DNA from: Acidobacteriota bacterium | Lineage (GTDB): Bacteria > Acidobacteriota > Terriglobia > Acidiferrales > UBA7541 | DNA length: 55,379 nucleotides | Direction: 5' to 3' | Assembly: GCA_003223295.1 (NCBI GenBank) | Contig: QHYM01000123.1 | Location: 1 to 55,379 of the forward strand | Shown here: one piece after another, positions 8,815 through 17,157 of the stretch | How the letters are laid out: every line of letters starts with the position of its first letter | How positions within the stretch are numbered: position 1 is the stretch's first letter | The notes under the pieces: generated by a model | What the model was told of the DNA's origin: nothing | What the model saw: the letters and a program-made list of their open reading frames with translations, nothing else | Databases searched by the model: none | Position numbers and translations under genes: made by a program

Positions 8815-9930
8815 TTAATGCCCGATGGAGCGTTGAGGCATGGAAGTCTTGGCAGCTTCCGGCAGTTTGCCGGCGGCTTCGATCACCTGTTGAGCCAGGT
8901 AATTTTGCACCTGAGCGTCATCGCGCGCAATGGCCAGATACGCGGAGCGCAGTAGTTGTTCCTTGCGGCTGCGCAAAGTATCGCGGATATTTTGTTGCAC
9001 CTGCGGCTCGGAAATGCTGCGCTGGCCGGCGGCTTCGCGTGAAATCAGTTTCAGGATGTGGAAGCTGATGCCGGTCTGATCGCGCGCTTCGATGGGCTGG
9101 CTCACTTGCCCGGGCTTAAGCCCGAGAACCGCTTTCTTGAGCGCGGGATCCACTTGAGGGCTGTTGAGGCCGGACTCCGGCACGTAGCCGAGGTCTCCAC
9201 CGGTCGAAGCCGTGTTCATGTCCTCGGAATAATCCATGGCAAGCTGGGCGAAGTCCGCGCCGCTGTTGAGGCGATCCATGAGCATTTTGGTCTTGCGAAT
9301 AGCCTCGGCTTCGTTGGTGGCGTCATCGTTCTTGCGATTGCGGATTTGCGGATCCTTGCGCGGTGTAACCTTGATCTGCGCGAGATGGTAAGTCGGCTCG
9401 GCCACGTTGAACTGCGTCTTGTTGTTGTTGTAGAACTCGCTCACTTCCTGGTCGGTGATGGAGATCTTGGCCAGCACTTCGCGGTTCAGCAATTTCTGAA
9501 TGGAGAGTTGGCGACGCAGGTCGAGCTTCAGATCGTCGACGGACATTCCCTGGTCCTTCAGCCGGCGCTGGAACTCGTCCTCGGTGTAAGGGCTCTTGAG
9601 CTCTGTGAATTTATCTTCGACTTCGCCGTCACTGGCCTCGAGACCAAGCTTCTTGGCGCGTTCGAGCAAAACTTCATTGATGATGAGTTCGTCGAGAACA
9701 TTCAGCTTGAGGGAGAGGGATTCTTCCTGAGAGGGCTCCTGACCCTCGGGGTTCACGCGCGTGCGGTAATATTTGTCCACTTCATCGCGCTTGACCTCTT
9801 TTCCATTGACGACCGCCCACACGTCGGGCGCATGCTGCGTCTGCTTGTTACACCCGGTCACGACAGAAAGGGCCAGCGCCGTTAACGGGAGCCAGGCTGC
9901 GCCGCGGCGTATTCCTTTTGAGCGGTCCAT
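8815..9930 (-). CDS. SurA/PrsA-like peptidyl-prolyl cis-trans isomerase lipoprotein
   Basis: A 371-residue protein from ATG 9930; a TTG at 9972 is in frame but would add residues before the leader. The leader ends in a lipobox (SVVTGC, Cys 27), predicting a lipid-anchored protein. A SurA-type N-terminal helical chaperone region follows (VWAVVNGKEVKRDEVDKYY, then LDELIINEVLLERAKKLGLE). A parvulin domain follows it (YHLAQIKVT, then FAQLAMDYSEDMNTASTGGD, LGYVPESG, VSQPIEARDQTG, FHILKLISRE). It probably helps fold secreted or outer-membrane proteins in the periplasm. It lies just downstream of rpmB on the same strand (52 bp gap) and may share its transcript. Confidence 0.88.
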   Translation of the reverse strand: MDRSKGIRRGAAWLPLTALALSVVTGCNKQTQHAPDVWAVVNGKEVKRDEVDKYYRTRVNPEGQEPSQEESLSLKLNVLDELIINEVLLERAKKLGLEASDGEVEDKFTELKSPYTEDEFQRRLKDQGMSVDDLKLDLRRQLSIQKLLNREVLAKISITDQEVSEFYNNNKTQFNVAEPTYHLAQIKVTPRKDPQIRNRKNDDATNEAEAIRKTKMLMDRLNSGADFAQLAMDYSEDMNTASTGGDLGYVPESGLNSPQVDPALKKAVLGLKPGQVSQPIEARDQTGISFHILKLISREAAGQRSISEPQVQQNIRDTLRSRKEQLLRSAYLAIARDDAQVQNYLAQQVIEAAGKLPEAAKTSMPQRSIGH

Positions 9931-9982
9931 GGGACGCCCCACCAATCGCCGGTCCACAAAGGGTAGGTTCAAGGTTGGAATC

Positions 9983-10174
9983 TCAGGCGGCTTTTTTCAC
10001 GCGGCCATTGCGGATGCACGCCGTACACACCCAAACATGCTTCTTGACGCCCGCCACAATCGCACGCGTGCGCTTCAAATTCGGGTTCCAGCGGCGCCGC
10101 CGCGTGTTGTTCGCGTGGCTGATGACGTTGCCGTAGTGCGGCGCTTTGCCGCAGAATTCACACTTCAGTGCCAT
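9983..10174 (-). CDS. rpmB: 50S ribosomal protein L28
   Basis: A 63-residue protein, usual length for L28. It starts MALKCEFCGKAPHYGN and contains SHANNTRRRRWNPNL and VWVCTACIRNGRV. The CEFC and CTAC pairs make this the zinc-binding (C+) form of L28. L28 sits in the large subunit near the E site. The gene reads toward the PPIase lipoprotein gene. Confidence 0.97.
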   Translation of the reverse strand: MALKCEFCGKAPHYGNVISHANNTRRRRWNPNLKRTRAIVAGVKKHVWVCTACIRNGRVKKAA

Positions 10175-10459
10175 TCGATTATCCTGCCCGGTTTGATTTA
10201 AACCTGAATTCTTGCTTTTCGGAGTCGCAAAACCAAGCTCTTCATTCTAACAGAGGGTCCACCGGTAACAAAGCGTCCCTTTCTGCCCCGTCTTGGCTCG
10301 GCAGCACCCTGTTCCACTGGACGGGTTTGCAGGGAGCCGTGCGAACCAGTAACCCCCGAAATGTGTTGAAGTGACAGGGTTTGTTTGCAAATTCTGCGGA
10401 CCTTGGCCCAGCGTACCATTGTTGGCTTTCAGCCTACCCATTATTTTCGCCCTTAGACC

Positions 10460-11524
10460 GTGCGGGAGTTTGCGCATGGAACCGATCGTAAGGACGAAAC
10501 CTTGGCAAATTCCACCGGCCCATCCAACGCTGTTCCTCAACCCACAAAAGACCCTCGGCCCCCGGCAGGGGCTCGGCGGCGCAGGTATTCCTACCTGCTG
10601 GCCGCAGTGGCAACGGCGTTGCTTTCGACGGTTGTGGGGTTTTTGGCAGGGCGGCTCCAAGGCAATTTCAAGAATTGGCTGAGGATTCATCCGGTGGTAG
10701 CAGCGGATTCGCAACCGGGAACGACGGCACTGGTTTCGACGCCCCAGGTGCGCGCGAAGAGTGCCGATGTTGAAGAAATCTCGCGCCTGGCGCCACAGCA
10801 GCAAGCGGAGCGTTTGCTGGAACTGGCCATTGATCAGCCCGATTTGTCGCTCGGCTTGATTCACCGGAACCTGACCTCCTGGCGCGGCCATCTCGAGGAT
10901 TCGGACCGACTTTTCCACCTGGTGCTCCAGGCGCTCAACTCCAATGATCCGCGAGTGCGCGTGGCTGCGGTGGAGATCGATTTGGCGGCCAACAACCTGA
11001 TGAAGGCGCCGGAGAGCGTGGACAAACTGCAACGCCAGATTCAAAACAGCTCCGAAGAGCGGTATATGGCGCTTTGGAGGCTTGGAGCGCTGGGGAATCG
11101 CGGCGTTGAGCCGACGGAAGCGTTTCGCACGCTGAAGCGCTACGCGCACGATCGAAACCAAGAAGTGCGCTTCTGGGCTGTGGAAGGACTGGCGATGCTG
11201 GGCAACCAGGAATCCATTGGCGAGTTGCTGGACCTGTTGGCGTGCGATCCGGCCGCCAAAATCCGCCAGCGGGCAGCGAACGGGCTGTCGCGATCGGGTC
11301 TGCTCACAGGAGAGCAGCGGCTGACCGCCGTTCCCGAGTTGCTGAACCTGCTTGATGACGATTCGCTCGACGCGGCGACACAAAACTTGGTTTACGCGAC
11401 ACTGGAAGCCATCACCGGGGCGTCCTTCGGCAAGAACGCCAGCGCCTGGCGCGATTGGTGGGCGCACCACGACACTCGCGAAAAGCATCCCACTCGCCGG
11501 CATCCTGGACTTTCCCTGGCATAA
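10460..11524 (+). CDS. membrane-anchored HEAT-repeat protein
   Basis: A 354-residue protein from GTG 10460. It has a short Pro-rich basic N-terminal tail, one transmembrane helix at about residues 44-64 (SYLLAAVATALLSTVVGFLA), and an all-helical soluble part. Helix pairs such as NDPRVRVAAVEIDLAANNLM, NQEVRFWAVEGLAMLGNQES and AAKIRQRAANGLSRSG are HEAT/armadillo-type repeats, which usually make protein-protein contacts. The soluble domain is predicted to face the periplasm. The start is uncertain, since no strong ribosome site is visible and an upstream ATG is out of frame. Its partner and role are unknown. Confidence 0.7.
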   Translation: MREFAHGTDRKDETLANSTGPSNAVPQPTKDPRPPAGARRRRYSYLLAAVATALLSTVVGFLAGRLQGNFKNWLRIHPVVAADSQPGTTALVSTPQVRAKSADVEEISRLAPQQQAERLLELAIDQPDLSLGLIHRNLTSWRGHLEDSDRLFHLVLQALNSNDPRVRVAAVEIDLAANNLMKAPESVDKLQRQIQNSSEERYMALWRLGALGNRGVEPTEAFRTLKRYAHDRNQEVRFWAVEGLAMLGNQESIGELLDLLACDPAAKIRQRAANGLSRSGLLTGEQRLTAVPELLNLLDDDSLDAATQNLVYATLEAITGASFGKNASAWRDWWAHHDTREKHPTRRHPGLSLA

Positions 11525-11670
11525 AACCTCCCGGGCATAACTTCTGCGTAGGTGGATTCCCTCAGGTTCATCCTGTAGGAACAAAAAATAGTTGACCGTG
11601 GAGCGCCTCTCTCGTAAAACTGTTCAAGCCCTGCCGAGCCAGCCTGTTCAAGAAAAAATCATGCAAAAGG

Positions 11671-12012
11671 ATGGGTATGCAGGGACACGAGCGTCGTCAT
11701 GGACACCGCTTCATCATGAGAGTTCCACTGCGGTTTCATGCGACGAAGGAAGCCGCTCTTCGGGAAGAATCAGTTTCCTCTATGAATATTTCGACGCACG
11801 GGGTTTATTTCGCCACGGATCAGAAAATAGACGAGGGCGTCCTGGTACAGTTGCATTTGAAAATGCCGAAAGAGATTGTCGGGGACGACGTGGGGGAATG
11901 GAGTTTTACGGGCCGCGTCGCGCACGTAGAACCGTTGAGCCGGCAGAATGGCAAGTCCGGAGTCGGCGTACAGTTCCTGTTCTATGAGGTTCCGCGTCCT
12001 TCGCTGAAATAA
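11671..12012 (+). CDS. PilZ domain protein
   Basis: A 113-residue single-domain protein, preceded by an AAAAGG ribosome site. Arginines in RRHGHRFIMRVPLRF and the loop NISTHGVYF correspond to the RxxxR and (D/N)xSxxG motifs by which PilZ domains bind cyclic di-GMP. The rest fits the six-strand barrel (SFTGRVAHVEPL, GVGVQFLFY). Such proteins often act as c-di-GMP-responsive regulators of motility or polysaccharide export. It converges on the Gfo/Idh gene with only 5 bp between stops. Confidence 0.85.
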   Translation: MGMQGHERRHGHRFIMRVPLRFHATKEAALREESVSSMNISTHGVYFATDQKIDEGVLVQLHLKMPKEIVGDDVGEWSFTGRVAHVEPLSRQNGKSGVGVQFLFYEVPRPSLK

Positions 12013-12017
12013 GCCAG

Positions 12018-13577
12018 TTACAATTCCCAGCCTTTGCGGCGTTCGGGAGCAACAAGTTTCTGGACGGCCTCCGAGTTTGTGACCTTCAGATTTGCCCGAT
12101 CCCAAGATAGTTTTTGTCCCGCACGGACAGCGAGGTTGCCGAGAAGGAGCGTCTCGGTGACATTTGCCGAGAATTCGAAGTTTCCGCCTGGCTTGACTTT
12201 GCTTCCCTTGCAGGCGTCAAGCCATTCGCGTTCGTTGCCGGGTGAACGAGGAAGAGTTTTCGGCGGCTGCTTGTAGGCGTCCATTTTTGCTTGCGGGATC
12301 AGTCTCGGATTTGCGCCATTGAAACCACACAAAATCTTGCCGCGATCTCCGACGAACAAGAGTCCTTCGTTGTCTTCTTCTCCACTGGCTTTCCGGGGCT
12401 GGCTTTCTTGCAACTCCTCGGGAGTTGGCGGCCGCAACCCTCCGTCGTACCAGGTGAAATTCACCGCGGGCATGTCGCTCCGTGGGCCGAATTGATAGCG
12501 GATGATCGAGGCGAGAGGGTAGGTTTCATCGTAACGGTCGGTGGAGCTGGCTTCGACACTGACGGGTGCTTCCAGCTTCAAGACGCGGAAAATTGTGTCG
12601 TAGCTGTAGCAGCCCATGTCCCCCAGCGCGCCGCAGCCAAAATCGGACCAGCCCCGCCAAACGAAGGGTAAATACGCGTGGTGGAATGGGCGCTCGGGAG
12701 AGGGCCCCAACCAGAGCTCCCAGTCCAAACCCTCGGGCAGAGGTTGTGTTTCCTTGGGACGTTCAACAGCCTGGGGCCAGAAGGGGCGGCTCGACCAGTT
12801 GTGCACTTCGCGCACAGACCCGATGGCTCCGTCCCAGATCCATTCGCAGAGCAAACGCGTGGCTTCTGAAGCTTGATTGCCGACGGCAATTTGCGTGGCC
12901 ACGCCGGTTTGGCGCGCAATCTCGGCGATCTTTCGTGCCTCATCGATTGTGTGCGTGAGGGGCTTCTGGCAGAAGACGTGTTTCCTTCTTTTCATGGCTG
13001 CCGCGGAGACCACGGCGTGGAGATGGTCGGTCGTGCAGACAACGACCGCGTCCACGTCCTTCTGCTTCTCAAGCAATTCGCGGTAATCGCTGTACGCGGA
13101 GCAGCCGTTGTATTTGCCGGAAGTTTGCCGAGAAGCGTAATAGGCGTTTACGATCTGCTGACACGGCTCGCGGCCGGCAACGCCGCTTGTGACTTTCATG
13201 GAATGCGTCAATTGAATGGGCTGATCGGGGCTCAGCCAGTCCCAGCCGGTGTCCACGCCAAGAAGGTTCCTTACCGATTTGCAGAATTCGTGAATGTCCC
13301 ATTGCGGATAATCCGCGCTGGCCTTGTTAGCGTCGCACACGGCCACGCCTTGTACGTCGGGTTCTTTCAAGAAGTGAAGCATGACGCGCAGGCCTTGCGC
13401 TCCCACGCCGATAAAAGCAATATTGACCTTGTCGCTGGGCGGCACGAAGCCGGGCCCGCCCAAGACGTGGCGAGGCACGAGGGAGAAAGCCATGGCCGCG
13501 CCTGCACTTTGCTCCAAGAATCTGCGGCGGCCGACTTTGCTGGCGGGTTTAGTGCTCTTGGCTCGTGTTGTTTGCAT
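12018..13577 (-). CDS. Tat-exported Gfo/Idh/MocA family oxidoreductase
   Basis: A 519-residue protein. ATG 13577 is preceded by GAGGTACACC, a good ribosome site, and gives a twin-arginine leader (GRRRFLEQSAGAAMAF). The NAD(P)-binding fold begins KVNIAFIGVGAQGLR. The catalytic region is VFCQKPLTHTIDEARK (the usual EKP lysine appears here as QKP), followed by VGNQASEATRLLCEW and the C-terminal beta-sheet domain. These enzymes oxidise or reduce sugars, inositols or sugar derivatives. The exported Tat form is common in Acidobacteriota and Planctomycetes. It is divergent from an aldo/keto reductase that also has a Tat-type leader, suggesting joint sugar redox work in the periplasm. Confidence 0.9.
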   Translation of the reverse strand: MQTTRAKSTKPASKVGRRRFLEQSAGAAMAFSLVPRHVLGGPGFVPPSDKVNIAFIGVGAQGLRVMLHFLKEPDVQGVAVCDANKASADYPQWDIHEFCKSVRNLLGVDTGWDWLSPDQPIQLTHSMKVTSGVAGREPCQQIVNAYYASRQTSGKYNGCSAYSDYRELLEKQKDVDAVVVCTTDHLHAVVSAAAMKRRKHVFCQKPLTHTIDEARKIAEIARQTGVATQIAVGNQASEATRLLCEWIWDGAIGSVREVHNWSSRPFWPQAVERPKETQPLPEGLDWELWLGPSPERPFHHAYLPFVWRGWSDFGCGALGDMGCYSYDTIFRVLKLEAPVSVEASSTDRYDETYPLASIIRYQFGPRSDMPAVNFTWYDGGLRPPTPEELQESQPRKASGEEDNEGLLFVGDRGKILCGFNGANPRLIPQAKMDAYKQPPKTLPRSPGNEREWLDACKGSKVKPGGNFEFSANVTETLLLGNLAVRAGQKLSWDRANLKVTNSEAVQKLVAPERRKGWEL

Positions 13578-13781
13578 GGTGTACCTCGAACAGCGGGGGG
13601 AGGATATCACCTCCGAGGGTTTGAGCGGAAGGTGAGACAAAGGGCCTCCGGATTTTCGAGTGCTTTTCCGTTTTCGCCTTTTGTTTCCGTCCGTGATTCC
13701 TTGGCGCATGATACCGAAGGGTCCTTTCTCGCGTCCAAGGAAAAGAGGAATCTTCGATTCGTGGCTGGAGTGGAGGTCTTT

Positions 13782-14666
13782 ATGAAACGGCGCGAATTCT
13801 TGCATCGGGCGGCTTGCGCGGCGGGTGCTGCCTGGATCCATCCCAAGGGATTTGGGCCCAAGGGATTTGGGCACGGGCCACTGACGATGCCCCCACTCTC
13901 AAGAAAGTTCAGCGCTTCCGACGGCGTGACGCTTGGGAGCACCGGTATCCAAACAAGCCGACTGGCGATGGGAACGGGAACGGTCGGCAGCGGGCATCAC
14001 TCGCACCAGACCGCGCTCGGCATCAAGGGGCTCTCCGACCTGCTTCTCAACGGCTACGAGCACGGCTTGAGATTCTTTGACACGGCGGATTCCTACGGCA
14101 GCCATCCCCACGTGGCCGAGGCGCTGAAGCACGTGCCGCGCCACAAAGTCACCATCCTCACCAAGAGCTGGGCGCGCGACGCAGCCACGGCCCGGGCCGA
14201 TCTCGATCGTTTTCGCCAGGAGCTGGGAACCGACTACATTGATATCTGCCTGATGCATTGCCTCACCGAGGGCGACTGGACGGAGCGCTTCCAGCCGGTG
14301 ATGGATGTGCTCTCCGAGGCCAAGCAGAAAGGCATCATCCGGGCGCACGGCTGCTCGTGCCACAGTATTGAAGCGCTGCGAGCCGCGGCCAAGTCACCGT
14401 GGGTCGAAGTCGATTTGGTGCGCATCAATCCCGTGGGGGCTTATATGGATGCCGCACCGGAAACCGTGGTGAGCGTTTTGCGCGAGATGCGCGCGGCCAA
14501 GAAAGCCATCATTGGGATGAAGGTTCTTGGGCAGGGGGAATTGCGCAACCGCCAGGACGAGGCGCTGCGGTATGCACTTTCGCTGGACCTGCTGGACGCC
14601 TTCACGATTGGGGCGGAGTCGAAATTCGAGCAGGAAGACTTGATTCGCCGCATCGCTGCCGCCTAA
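13782..14666 (+). CDS. aldo/keto reductase with Tat-type leader
   Basis: A 294-residue protein. The ATG at 13782 follows a GGAGTGGAGG ribosome site. The leader MKRREFLHRAACAAGAAW has a twin-arginine-like motif. The AKR barrel shows the catalytic Asp and Tyr in FFDTADSYGSH, Lys in VTILTKSWAR and a histidine in ICLMHCLTEGDW. NADP-binding residues are near the C-terminus. At about 290 residues including leader it is a compact AKR. The region just after the leader contains PKGFG twice, from a perfect 15-bp tandem DNA repeat. It is divergent from the Gfo/Idh oxidoreductase gene (204 bp between starts). The substrate is unknown. Confidence 0.88.
   Translation: MKRREFLHRAACAAGAAWIHPKGFGPKGFGHGPLTMPPLSRKFSASDGVTLGSTGIQTSRLAMGTGTVGSGHHSHQTALGIKGLSDLLLNGYEHGLRFFDTADSYGSHPHVAEALKHVPRHKVTILTKSWARDAATARADLDRFRQELGTDYIDICLMHCLTEGDWTERFQPVMDVLSEAKQKGIIRAHGCSCHSIEALRAAAKSPWVEVDLVRINPVGAYMDAAPETVVSVLREMRAAKKAIIGMKVLGQGELRNRQDEALRYALSLDLLDAFTIGAESKFEQEDLIRRIAAA
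13842..13871 (+). repeat. 15-bp tandem repeat inside the aldo/keto reductase gene
   Basis: CCCAAGGGATTTGGG occurs twice in direct succession (13842-13856 and 13857-13871). It encodes PKGFG twice, just after the Tat-type leader. The unit is itself nearly palindromic. The duplication is in frame and probably harmless. Confidence 0.8.
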
Positions 14667-14973
14667 TTAGATCTTCCATAATCATCACACCTGGACGTTG
14701 TGTATTTTGAGGTTGCGATTTCGCTAGCCGCGGAGCACGGATTCAGGATAGAATCCGTCATCTCAGGAATCGCCCACGCGATGCCACAATCGCGACGCGC
14801 TGGTTGCGCCGGGGCAGCGCCAAGGAAGTGAAGATGTTTGTCCCGCGAATTGCCCAAATTCAGTAATCCGCTCCCGCGGATTTGATTTTCCCGGTTCTCT
14901 TCCAATTCATTCTGCAACCGCGTTTGCGCCGTGGATCTTTGATGCGCGCTTACGCAGAGAGCTAAGGGTTTCT
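14667..14973. other. intergenic region before the MATE gene
   Basis: A stretch of about 307 bp between the aldo/keto reductase stop and the MATE start. It should contain the MATE promoter; an AAGGG ribosome site lies about 8 bp before the MATE ATG. A possible 84-codon minus-strand reading frame here has no recognisable features and is not annotated. I see no hairpin with a U-run. Confidence 0.4.
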
Positions 14974-16392
14974 ATGCCAGCCGAGCAAGTCACCGTTACC
15001 GTGCCGCCACCGCCTATTTGGAGTTCCATTCGGGAAGCACTTCGCGGCTCGCATCAGGACTTCACCAAGGGGAGCCTGAACCGCGCGATTCTACTGCTTG
15101 CCATCCCGATGATTCTTGAGATGGTGCTCGAGTCCCTGTTTGCCGTCGTTGATGTTTTCTGGGTCGGCCGCCTCGGCGCGGACGCTATTGCCACTGTGGG
15201 CCTTACGGAGTCGATGCTCAGTTTGGTGATGGCCATAGGGTTCGGCCTGAGTCTTTCCACCACCGCCATGGTCGCGCGCCGCATCGGCGAAAAAGATCCT
15301 GCGGGTGCGGCGGTCGCCGGCGTTCAGGCCATCGTCATAGGCGTGGTGTTTTCGGCCATGGTTGGCCTGCCTTGCCTTTTTTATGCACCCAATCTGCTCC
15401 GCTTGATGGGTGCGTCGCCGCAGATCGTCGCTACAGGCTCCGGTTATGCGCGCATCGCGCTCGGCGGCGGTGGCGTTATCATGATGCTCTTTCTCAACAA
15501 CGCTATCTTTCGCGGGGCCGGCGACGCGGCCATCGCCATGCGCCTGTTGTGGGTCTCGAACATCATCAATCTCATCCTCGATCCTTGCCTCATTTTCGGC
15601 TGGGGGCCATTTCCTAAGCTCGGCGTCACCGGCGCGGCCCTCGCTACTTTCACGGGCCGCAGCATCGGCGTGCTCTATCAGTTCTACCGCCTGCTCCGCG
15701 GTTCGGAGCGCATCCGCATTTTGCGCAGTCAACTCCGCGTCAACCTGGGAGTTCTCTTGCGCTTGTTGCGCGTTTCGCTGACTGGCATTCTGCAATTCCT
15801 CATCGCGCACACCAGCTGGATCGGCCTCGTACGCATCGTTAGCGTTTTCGGCTCGGATGCTTTGGCCGGCTATACCATTGCCATCCGCATACTTATTTTC
15901 ATCCTCTTGCCGAGTTGGGGTTTGAGCAACGCCGCCGCCACACTCGTTGGGCAGAATCTTGGTGCGAAGCAGCCCGAGCGCGCGCAAATATCGGTTTGGC
16001 GCACGGGCTTCTACAACATGCTGTTTCTCGGTATCATTGGCGTGATCTTTCTTGTTTTCGCCACTCCGGTCGTTCGTCTCTTCACGAACGATCCCGCGGT
16101 CGTGCCCTTGGCGGCCACCTGCCTGCGCATTTTGAGTTACGGCAACATCGCCTACGCGTATGGCATGGTGATGCTCCAGGCCTTCAACGGCGCGGGCGAT
16201 ACGGTTACGCCGACTTGGGTCCATTTTTTCGGCTTCTGGTTGCTCGAAATTCCGCTAGCATACTTTCTAGCCATCCCCGCGCACGTCGGCGCGAACGGTG
16301 TGTACATCTCCATCGTCGTCGCCGAAGCAGCGATTGCCACGGCTGGAGTTCTCCTTTTCCGGCGCGGCCGCTGGAAGGGCCAGCAAATCTAG
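14974..16392 (+). CDS. MATE family multidrug/toxin efflux transporter
   Basis: A 472-residue integral inner-membrane protein with about 12 hydrophobic segments arranged as two similar halves. Typical stretches are PMILEMVLESLFAVVDVFWV in the first helix, RGAGDAAIAMRLLWVSNIIN in the first half, and VMLQAFNGAGDTVTPTW in the second. MatE proteins export organic cations, drugs or metabolites in exchange for Na+ or H+. The first 35 residues are a hydrophilic Pro-rich tail. It is followed after 59 bp by a small ACT-domain gene that has its own strong ribosome site. Confidence 0.93.
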   Translation: MPAEQVTVTVPPPPIWSSIREALRGSHQDFTKGSLNRAILLLAIPMILEMVLESLFAVVDVFWVGRLGADAIATVGLTESMLSLVMAIGFGLSLSTTAMVARRIGEKDPAGAAVAGVQAIVIGVVFSAMVGLPCLFYAPNLLRLMGASPQIVATGSGYARIALGGGGVIMMLFLNNAIFRGAGDAAIAMRLLWVSNIINLILDPCLIFGWGPFPKLGVTGAALATFTGRSIGVLYQFYRLLRGSERIRILRSQLRVNLGVLLRLLRVSLTGILQFLIAHTSWIGLVRIVSVFGSDALAGYTIAIRILIFILLPSWGLSNAAATLVGQNLGAKQPERAQISVWRTGFYNMLFLGIIGVIFLVFATPVVRLFTNDPAVVPLAATCLRILSYGNIAYAYGMVMLQAFNGAGDTVTPTWVHFFGFWLLEIPLAYFLAIPAHVGANGVYISIVVAEAAIATAGVLLFRRGRWKGQQI

Positions 16393-16451
16393 GCAAAGCT
16401 TAGCCGACGTGGCGAACCAGGCGTATAATCGCGGCGACAAGGAGGTGCGGC

Positions 16452-16841
16452 ATGGCCAAAACCAAGCAGTTCACGATCTCCATCGATAACCAGCCCGGCA
16501 CAGTTGCACGCATCGCGAAGACACTCGGGGATTCGAAGGTGAATATTCTGGCGCTATTGGGAACGGCGCAGGGGACGGCTGGCACGATTCAGCTCGTCGC
16601 CGAGGACGCCAAGAAGGCCAAGAAAGCGCTGGATGCCGCCCGCATTGCGTATCAGGAAACACCTGCGGAGCAATACGAGCTGGCCAACAAGGCGGGCGCA
16701 CTGGCGCAATGCCTGAACCGGCTTGCCGCCAAGGGAGTGAATCTCAATTCGATTCACGCCACGGCCGCCAAAGGTGGGAAGAAGGCGGTTGTCGTTTATA
16801 CCCTGGAAGCGACCACGAAAACCGCAACGGCAACGGCGTAA
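16452..16841 (+). CDS. small tandem ACT-domain protein
   Basis: A 129-residue protein with an AGGAGG ribosome site. Two ACT-like halves are visible: FTISIDNQPGTVARIAKTLG with NILALLGTAQG, and YELANKAGALAQCLNRLAAK with VNLNSIHATAAKGGK. ACT domains bind amino acids or other small ligands and regulate metabolism. With no catalytic domain attached, this is a free-standing ligand-binding regulator. The C-terminal tail is a low-complexity TKTATATA stretch. The ligand is unknown. Confidence 0.8.
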   Translation: MAKTKQFTISIDNQPGTVARIAKTLGDSKVNILALLGTAQGTAGTIQLVAEDAKKAKKALDAARIAYQETPAEQYELANKAGALAQCLNRLAAKGVNLNSIHATAAKGGKKAVVVYTLEATTKTATATA

Positions 16842-17157
16842 ACCAAGGCTACTCTTCAGGAATTGAAGCATCGGCCTTCGACTGTCGAAGGCGTCTGAAG
16901 TCTAGGTGTGCCAGGCTCATCGCTTGAGGCTTTACTGCGTACGGGCCCTGTCAGCCACATTGTGGTAATTCAGACACGCCCAGTGGAACTCTGCTCAAAG
17001 TCTGCTACGCCTTTGTCTTTTTGTAAGGCGTTTTATATCAATAAGTTATGGGATTTATGCAATCGCCATGACCAGCGGCATTTGGAGTGCCTTGCATCGA
17101 TAGCAGGGTTTATAATTTCAGATAGAGGATCGGCTAAACGGAAAGGAGGTTGAGGCC
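16842..17157. other. intergenic region with a nested hairpin and a -10-like box
   Basis: After the ACT gene there is a perfect 8-bp hairpin, GCCTTCGA-CTG-TCGAAGGC (16874-16892), with outer CTTCAG/CTGAAG arms. No U-run follows, so it is at best a weak or Rho-assisted terminator. A TATAAT box lies at 17111-17116, before the transglycosylase gene, but I see no -35 at proper spacing. An 81-codon frame here has no recognisable features. Confidence 0.45.

Noticed and set aside
9058-9885. A 275-codon plus-strand frame opposite the PPIase gene
   Set aside because: The minus strand has a lipobox and parvulin motifs. The antisense reading is a composition artefact.
10247-11584. A 445-codon minus-strand frame opposite the HEAT-repeat gene
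   Set aside because: The plus strand gives HEAT helices and a membrane helix, while the antisense protein is rich in Arg, Gln and His with no domain, as expected of a shadow frame.
14663-14917. An 84-codon minus-strand frame before the MATE gene
   Set aside because: No ribosome site, leader or family features. It overlaps the end of the aldo/keto reductase gene and the likely MATE promoter.
16874-16892. Rho-independent terminator after the ACT gene
   Set aside because: The 8-bp stem is perfect, but no U-run follows on the plus strand. I list it only as a hairpin.
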